Part shown: in pieces, positions 41,981 to 45,639 of the stretch | Layout: each line of letters starts with the position of its first letter | Numbering within the stretch: position 1 is the stretch's first letter | Notes under the pieces: model-generated | What the model was told of the DNA's origin: nothing | The model's input: the letters and a program-made list of their open reading frames with translations, nothing else | The model's database searches: none | Translations under genes and position numbers: made by a program | Assembly (NCBI GenBank): GCA_021413845.1 | Contig: JAIOPP010000152.1 | Location: forward strand, 1 to 45,639 | Length of the DNA stretch: 45,639 nt | Source: Planctomycetia bacterium | GTDB taxonomy: Bacteria; Planctomycetota; Planctomycetia; Pirellulales; PNKZ01 | Reading direction: 5' to 3'

Positions 41981-42402
41981 GCTTGCCTGTAAGCGAGTTT
42001 CCAAATCTCAAGCCGAACGAATTCGAGCCGACGAGTCCGGAGAACGAATTCTACAACTGCATTGCCTGGGCCGCCGGAGTGCACAATGAATGGTGGGAGC
42101 CATCAGTGGATGGCGTCTGGCCTTCTGGCGTCCCGCTTGACCCCACAATCGAAAACCTTTCTCTCGTCTTCGCAGGGCTCGGTTACGAGTCCTGCGAATC
42201 AGCCGACCTGGAGTCCGGCTTTGAGAAGATCGCGTTTTACGGCACCCACAACGAATACGAGCATGCCGCTCGGCAGCTAGATGACGGTCGCTGGACCAGC
42301 AAAATGGGCGCTGGAATTGATATCCGTCACGTGAACCTTGACTGCATCGGCGGCGGCCTTTACGGGGCTGTCGTATCGATTATGCGACGGCCCAAGCGGT
42401 AG
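41977..42402 (+). CDS. Small Cys/His protein, DUF7689-like, possible papain-like fold
   Basis: A 141-aa protein whose GTG start overlaps the TGA of the preceding gene (GTGA). Conserved points of the family that I remember as DUF7689 are all present: FPNLKPNEFEPTSPENEFYNC, C28 in NCIAWAAG, a Trp-rich region, FEKIAFYG, then H96 in YEHAARQLDDGRWTSKMG and DIRH (H118). A Cys near the start, a His before a strand, and a SK-x-G motif followed by a late His is the order seen in papain-like toxin domains (NCHG...HSG...SKWG...H). That relation is an inference and could be coincidence. The preceding protein ends in a domain often found as a separate gene beside this family. The stop is 67 bases from the right end of the element. 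Confidence 0.75.
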   Translation: MSLPVSEFPNLKPNEFEPTSPENEFYNCIAWAAGVHNEWWEPSVDGVWPSGVPLDPTIENLSLVFAGLGYESCESADLESGFEKIAFYGTHNEYEHAARQLDDGRWTSKMGAGIDIRHVNLDCIGGGLYGAVVSIMRRPKR

Positions 42403-42433
42403 CCACTACCGACTCCTTTTTGTGCAGCCTCCC

Positions 42434-42469
42434 GACTTCTTGTGCAGGAGGGCTTTTATGTGCAAAGCT
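42434..42469. repeat. Right end of the element with iterated TTGTGCA words
   Basis: GACTTCTTGTGC (42434-42445) is the exact complement of the left-end 12-mer, and TGTGCAAAGCT (42459-42469) is the tip. A third TTTTTGTGCAGCC copy lies at about 42418-42427, just inside. Repeated words at both ends look like transposase sites. Confidence 0.65.
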
Positions 42470-42510
42470 CCCGCCGGGAGAAGGTGGCGGCGCAGCCGGC
42501 GGATGAGGGG
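42470..42510. repeat. Right half of the split intergenic hairpin repeat
   Basis: It begins with the target duplicate CCCGCCGGG (42470-42478), continues AGAAGGTGGCGGCGCAGCC and ends GGATGAGGGG. Joined to the left half at 37407-37422 it restores one copy of the planctomycete repeat, equal in form to the whole copy at 43254-43297. Confidence 0.85.
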
Positions 42511-42527
42511 CCATCGCAACCCCTTCC

Positions 42528-42565
42528 ACCACGAACTACGAACCAAGAACAAAGAACCACGAACT
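42528..42565. repeat. Direct repeat ACCACGAACT
   Basis: ACCACGAACT occurs at 42528-42537 and 42556-42565, with related CGAACC and AAGAAC words between them. It lies directly before the start of the next gene and looks like one more low-complexity intergenic repeat. Confidence 0.65.
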
Positions 42566-42570
42566 CAAAA

Positions 42571-43239
42571 ATGCCGCATCGCATTTCCCTAGTCGCCGCA
42601 CTACTCGTTCCGCTTTTATTCGTCGGCGCGGCCTCGGCAGAACTCCCGCTCGTTTTCGAAGACGACTTCGAGCAAGGCTCGGAGCAGCTTGCGAAGCGTT
42701 GGAAGCCGACCGACGCCGCGGCTTGGAAGCTCGTCGATGGGAAGTCGGGCAAGGCTTACAGCTTGTTTCAGCAGAGCAACTACAAGCCGCCGTTTCGTAG
42801 CCCGGTGAATATCTCGCTGGTCGACGACGTCGCCGTGACCGACTTCCGGCTCGAGGCCGATGTCTTATCGACGAAGGCCGACTACCCGCACCGGTCGATG
42901 ATCATGGTGTTCGGCTATCAAGATCCGGCGCATTTCTATTATGTCCATTTCGGAAAGAAGATGGACGACCATGCGAACCAGATCTTTATCGTCGATGGTG
43001 CGGCTCGCTTGAAAATCTCGACGAAGACGACCGACGGTACGAACTGGGACGACGCTTGGCATCATGTGAAGATCGAGCGCAATGCCGCTTCCGGCGACAT
43101 CAAAATCTTCTTCGACGACATGCAAGCCCCGGTCATGACGGCCGTGGACAAGAAGTTCACCTGGGGCCAAGTCGGCCTCGGCTCGTTCGACGACATCGGC
43201 GACTGGGACAACGTGAAGCTGTGGGGGACGAAGAAGTAA
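42571..43239 (+). CDS. Secreted concanavalin/LamG-like protein
   Basis: A 222-aa exported protein. Its leader is SLVAALLVPLLFVGAASA, and the mature part is a single beta-sandwich of the laminin-G or DUF1080-like kind: PLVFEDDFEQGSEQLAKRW, DFRLEADVLSTK, SMIMVFGYQDPAHFYYVHFG, WHHVKIERNAASGDIKIFFD and the closing GQVGLGSFDDIGDWDNVKLWG. The order of strands (EDDF at the start, YYVHF in the middle, VKIER, and FDDIGDWDNVKLW at the end) is that of sugar-binding or sugar-cleaving sandwich domains common in planctomycetes. No catalytic residue is certain. The start is the ATG at 42571; an upstream reading from 42442 runs through the repeat and is not real. Confidence 0.88.
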   Translation: MPHRISLVAALLVPLLFVGAASAELPLVFEDDFEQGSEQLAKRWKPTDAAAWKLVDGKSGKAYSLFQQSNYKPPFRSPVNISLVDDVAVTDFRLEADVLSTKADYPHRSMIMVFGYQDPAHFYYVHFGKKMDDHANQIFIVDGAARLKISTKTTDGTNWDDAWHHVKIERNAASGDIKIFFDDMQAPVMTAVDKKFTWGQVGLGSFDDIGDWDNVKLWGTKK

Positions 43240-43253
43240 GGGCCGTGCAGTAA

Positions 43254-43297
43254 CCCTTCTCCTGCCGGGAGAAGGTGCCCGAAGGGCGGATGAGGGG
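43254..43297. repeat. Whole copy of the CTTCTCC...GGAGAAGG hairpin repeat
   Basis: CCTTCTCC-TGCCG-GGAGAAGG (43255-43275) is an eight-pair stem, followed by GCCC-GAA-GGGC and then GGATGAGGGG. It stands between two plus-strand genes. It is the intact counterpart of the repeat into which the transposon was inserted. Confidence 0.85.
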
Positions 43298-43339
43298 CAG
43301 CCCTCGCAGAACCGAATCGTCGCCAGGGTCCGCAATCAA

Positions 43340-43762
43340 ATGACGAATACTCGAACGGCTCGACGAGTCGACAAAGGGCCGTTGTGGATCCTCGGTTGCA
43401 GCGGGGTGTTTTTCCTGCTGTTATTGTCGCCGTTCCTCGCAATGTCCGTCTTCGATAACTATCTGCGCATCTGGAGCATCTCGGTCAGCAACGGCACCGG
43501 CAAATCGCTTTCGATCATCCTCACGTTCGACGGTGTGCCCGATCGCGCGATCCGCATCGATGGTGTGAGAGCAGACGCGATCTTCGGAAGCTATCTGTAT
43601 TCGGAACGCCGCGATGCGACGCTTAGGTCGATTTGTGTGATCGAGGGTCAGCGAGAACGAACGACGACGCTATCGAAAAGCATCGATGTCGGGTGCGATC
43701 TACGGGTCGACATCGATCCCGACCTCAGCGTGCGCACTTCACTCGATCAAGACGCCCACTAG
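43340..43762 (+). CDS. Membrane-anchored protein of unknown function
   Basis: A 140-aa protein. One hydrophobic helix at about residues 14-37 (LWILGCSGVFFLLLLSPFLAM) follows a basic N-terminus and puts the rest outside the cytoplasm. The outer part is beta-rich: WSISVSNGTGKSLSIILTFDG, YLYSERRDATLRSICVIEG, and so on. Four Cys are present, one in the helix. No domain is recognised. It follows the LamG-like gene with a repeat between, so it probably has its own promoter, and it converges with the repeat-rich protein gene. Confidence 0.65.
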   Translation: MTNTRTARRVDKGPLWILGCSGVFFLLLLSPFLAMSVFDNYLRIWSISVSNGTGKSLSIILTFDGVPDRAIRIDGVRADAIFGSYLYSERRDATLRSICVIEGQRERTTTLSKSIDVGCDLRVDIDPDLSVRTSLDQDAH

Positions 43763-43780
43763 TAGCGGCGCCCCGCTCAC

Positions 43781-44959
43781 TTACTCGTTCTGCTTCGTCC
43801 AAACCAAGTAGCCCGGCTTTCCTTTGTTCGTTACGAAGTCGATTCCCTTGGCGAGTGTGGCGCTGGCGAGGCCGATGTGGCCGACTGCGAAGTCGCCTTT
43901 CGTGCCCGACGCCGCGATCAGCACCGAATTCCCTTCGCCGGTCTTGATCTTCGCGGCGACACCGGGGATCTTCGTCGCGCCGAAGTTCCAGGTGATCTGG
44001 TAGAGGTCGAACAGGTCCGATTCGTTGCCGCCGACCGGTTTGTACGGCTTGAGCGTCACGGTGCCCGCGTATTTTGCGCCGGCGTTCGGGGCCTGCGCTG
44101 CGACGATCTTAAACTCGCCGCTGAGCGAAGCAGGGCCTTCGAGCGTTTCGTTGCCGAGCGTTTCCTGGCCGTCTTTCGCGGCGTTGATCGGCACCCATTT
44201 GCCGGTTAGTTTCCCGCCGTCGATGTCATACACCGCCAGGGCCACGCTTCCTTCCGGCGCGAACGCGATCCATAGCTCGCCCGCCGCTCCGCCGGTTCCC
44301 TTCACGCCGATCCCCAGGAGCTCCGCCCCCTTGAGCTTCATGTCGAGATAGTGGAAGCCGTCTTTACCGGCCATGGTCGTGACGACCCCTCCGCCCCACC
44401 CCGGGACGCTGGAGTTCAACACGTCGAACTTGCCGAGCAATACGGTGCTCATCGCCGCTTCCCCTTCGGCTCGGGCCGCGGCCATCGCCCCCTTCAATGT
44501 CGCGATCTCTTCCGGCGTGAGCTTGAAGAGGTCGGGCATCAACACATAGAGGGCCGCCAGGAGTTGCTTCTTGTCGACCTTGCCGTCGACGAACAGCAAC
44601 CGCTTGCCGCCGAACGAGTCGCGAATGTCGTCGCCATCGAGATAGAGGAGCGACTTCGCCCCCGGCTTACGACGCAAATCGTAGTCGTCGACCATCAAGA
44701 TGCGATAGCCGCCGAACTCGTTGCGGACGTCGTCGTCGTCGAAGTAGAGGAGTGCCTTACCGCCCGGCGCGTCGCGGAGCACGTTATCGTCGATGAAGAG
44801 GAGGCGTTTGCCCCCCGGCTCGGAGCGGATGTCATCGCCGTCGATGAACAGCAACCGCTTGCCACCCGGCTCGGGCCGGATATCGGCGCCGTCGGCAAAT
44901 GCCGAAGAGGCGGTCGAGCAGAAGGCGAGAACGAGTAAAGTCGCGTAGTACGGTCGCAT
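43781..44959 (-). CDS. Secreted protein with six 17-residue tandem repeats
   Basis: A 392-aa exported protein. Its leader ends near residue 22 (STASSAFA). Residues 26-127 are six copies of a 17-residue unit with consensus D-[ILV]-R-x-x-[PF]-G-[GA]-[KY]-x-[LI]-L-x-x-D-[GD]-x; the Arg is at 28, 45, 62, 79, 96 and 113. A helical linker (KKQLLAALYVLMPDLFKLTPEEIATLK) and a beta-rich C-terminal domain of about 240 residues follow. The repeat units may make a small beta-solenoid or hairpin stack; Asp at the turns could bind calcium. I know of no named family for it. The start is the ATG at 44959; upstream codons to 45166 would add a basic region with no leader. Confidence 0.85.
   Translation of the reverse strand: MRPYYATLLVLAFCSTASSAFADGADIRPEPGGKRLLFIDGDDIRSEPGGKRLLFIDDNVLRDAPGGKALLYFDDDDVRNEFGGYRILMVDDYDLRRKPGAKSLLYLDGDDIRDSFGGKRLLFVDGKVDKKQLLAALYVLMPDLFKLTPEEIATLKGAMAAARAEGEAAMSTVLLGKFDVLNSSVPGWGGGVVTTMAGKDGFHYLDMKLKGAELLGIGVKGTGGAAGELWIAFAPEGSVALAVYDIDGGKLTGKWVPINAAKDGQETLGNETLEGPASLSGEFKIVAAQAPNAGAKYAGTVTLKPYKPVGGNESDLFDLYQITWNFGATKIPGVAAKIKTGEGNSVLIAASGTKGDFAVGHIGLASATLAKGIDFVTNKGKPGYLVWTKQNE
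44579..44887 (-). repeat. Six tandem 51-bp units encoding the 17-residue repeat
   Basis: The coding region of residues 25-127 consists of six diverged 51-base units. The units differ enough at the DNA level that slippage in assembly is unlikely, while the protein pattern stays clear. Confidence 0.8.
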
Positions 44960-45098
44960 CGCGGGAACTCCGAACCGTTTTAGGGAAGCCGGGTTCTCAT
45001 TATATCGCAACCCTCGCGGCATCCCAATCGCTTGAGATCGGGCGCGGCTGAATGATCGCCGCGCGTCTGCCGTTGCAGCCGGAAAGATCCGTGACTGC

Positions 45099-45353
45099 TT
45101 ACCGTGGGTGCGGTTTTGCTTGCAGGTCGTCCGTGCCGGGAAGTTGAGTTTCCGTAGTTTGAGCAAGCGTGTTCGGCAAGGCGTGATCGATCAGAAAGCG
45201 CTCGAGCTCTTCATGCGGGATGCGACGAAATCTGCTGCCTGGTACTCGATACCCTTTGAGTGCGCCGGAATCGAACAGGCGAATGATCGTGGTCTGGCTC
45301 AAGTTGCAAATATGCGCCGCTTCACCGGTCGTGTAGGCGGATTTGATTCGCAT
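45099..45353 (-). CDS. Excisionase-like HTH DNA-binding protein
   Basis: An 84-aa protein with a winged helix-turn-helix of the MerR/excisionase family: AYTTGEAAHICNLSQTTIIRLFDSGALKGYRVPGSRFRRIPHEELERFLIDHALP. The phrase GALKGYRVPGSRFRRIP is the usual recognition end of this group. A GAGGAA site precedes the ATG at 45353. The last 25 residues are Pro/Thr/Gln-rich and variable. In planctomycetes this domain often stands beside or is fused to response regulators; no such gene is visible before the window ends. A symmetric 19-bp site lies about 100 bases upstream. Confidence 0.85.
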   Translation of the reverse strand: MRIKSAYTTGEAAHICNLSQTTIIRLFDSGALKGYRVPGSRFRRIPHEELERFLIDHALPNTLAQTTETQLPGTDDLQAKPHPR

Positions 45354-45449
45354 GGTTCAGTTCCTCGGAAATCTTTCACTCGTAGGCCGGCGAACCGCAG
45401 ACGTCTCAACTGAAATAAGAAGTGAGTTGAGATTCGGTCTTTACCGATG

Positions 45450-45468
45450 TCGGAAGAAATTCTTCCGA
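45450..45468. promoter_or_regulatory. Symmetric operator-like palindrome
   Basis: TCGGAAGAA-A-TTCTTCCGA is a perfect nine-pair palindrome around one central base, in the space between two divergent genes (HTH protein and the gene at 45595). Its small centre and symmetry fit a site for a dimeric repressor more than a terminator. Confidence 0.5.
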
Positions 45469-45594
45469 AGGAACACCGGCATGTTCAGGTTCGTCCAGCT
45501 ATTCGATAGTAATTAGAGGGCGTTTCAAAACTTGGTTTGCTAGCTAAACAGGATCGTATTGGTTTGCGTATGGATGACTATCAGGAGGTCATCG

Positions 45595-45639
45595 ATGTCG
45601 CAAGCTTTACCGTTCGAAGCGACGTGCGTTTCGGCGGGT
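45595..45639 (+). CDS. Start of a gene cut by the window edge
   Basis: An ATG at 45595 stands six bases behind a perfect AGGAGG ribosome binding site, and the frame (MSQALPFEATCVSAG) stays open to the last base. Only 15 codons are visible, so the product cannot be named. An in-frame start elsewhere, such as the ATG at 45571 in another frame, lacks the ribosome binding site. Confidence 0.45.
   Translation, partial: MSQALPFEATCVSAG

Larger units (their letters stand above)
37423..42469. mobile_element. Cargo-carrying transposon with 9-bp target duplication
   Basis: An element of 5047 bases. Its left tip GGCTTTGCACA (37423-37433) and right tip TGTGCAAAGCT (42459-42469) are inverted repeats matching at 10 of 11 positions. 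A further 12-base pair GCACAAGAAGTC / GACTTCTTGTGC (37429-37440 and 42434-42445) is exact. CCCGCCGGG stands on both outer sides (37414-37422 and 42470-42478), and the outer flanks join to give an unbroken hairpin repeat. Inside are a transposase, a candidate antisense RNA, a ribbon-helix-helix protein, a single-chain restriction-modification protein and a small Cys/His protein. Base composition inside is more AT-rich than around it. The element is read as one insertion; the nonsense codon in its transposase implies it is now immobile without help. Confidence 0.8.

Noticed and set aside
37423-42469. Alternative borders of the element at the 12-mer GCACAAGAAGTC
   Set aside because: With those ends no direct repeat adjoins both sides, while the chosen ends leave the 9-bp duplication and restore the hairpin repeat.
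1-45639. CRISPR arrays, tRNA and rRNA genes
   Set aside because: No regularly spaced direct repeats of 25-40 bases, no cas-like genes, and no tRNA or rRNA core sequence were found on reading both strands.

Overview
The window looks like a piece of chromosome from a member of the Planctomycetota, most likely of the Pirellulales group. This rests on gene content, because no rRNA or tRNA is present. The pointers are a DUF1553-type protein C-terminus, a secreted protein joining a Lys/Pro/Ala-rich linker, a c-type haem motif and WD40 repeats, a Hanks-type kinase with many membrane helices, a free-standing RNA polymerase alpha-CTD-like protein, a VWA/VWA/MoxR cluster, an excisionase-like HTH protein, and high-GC intergenic hairpin repeats. 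Coding density is high, and genes alternate in short strand runs.

Layout. 1-2336: end of a DUF1553 protein, then the haem/WD40 protein. 2348-6827 (minus): a signalling operon of coiled-coil protein, FHA protein, membrane Ser/Thr kinase and a small membrane protein, the last two overlapping by four bases. 6956-9093 (minus): M29 aminopeptidase and EamA transporter, also overlapping. 9262-13504: Flp pilin, NUDIX hydrolase, M50 protease, GAF/HD-GYP phosphodiesterase and a small conserved protein. 13523-19961: alpha-CTD-like protein with terminator, M20 peptidase, rlmN, a sarcosine-oxidase-like enzyme, an 81-aa protein, a methyltransferase and proC. 20151-25286: mostly secreted proteins of unknown function, a Dabb protein and a basic small protein. 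25667-28009: an O-methyltransferase and MFS transporter pair. 28114-34298: two VWA proteins and a MoxR ATPase. 34488-37444: HTH-like protein, glycosyltransferase-like protein and hisI.

The most unusual part is 37423-42469, an inserted element of about 5.05 kb. Its tips are inverted repeats (GGCTTTGCACA / TGTGCAAAGCT). It is flanked by a 9-bp direct repeat CCCGCCGGG, and the two flanks are complementary halves of one intergenic hairpin repeat; joined together they restore an uninterrupted copy. Inside are a SWIM/DDE transposase with an in-frame TAA before its catalytic Glu, a candidate antisense RNA, a ribbon-helix-helix regulator behind an operator-rich and possibly leaderless promoter, and an 886-aa single-chain restriction-modification protein (PD-(D/E)xK nuclease, N6-adenine methylase, target-recognition domain). 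That protein carries an extra C-terminal helical domain. A small Cys/His protein that resembles papain-like toxin folds follows, coupled by a GTGA overlap. This is the best candidate for an undescribed defence module.

42571-45639 returns to host-type genes: a LamG-like secreted protein, a membrane-anchored protein, a secreted protein with six 17-residue tandem repeats, an excisionase-like HTH protein, and the start of one more gene at the edge.
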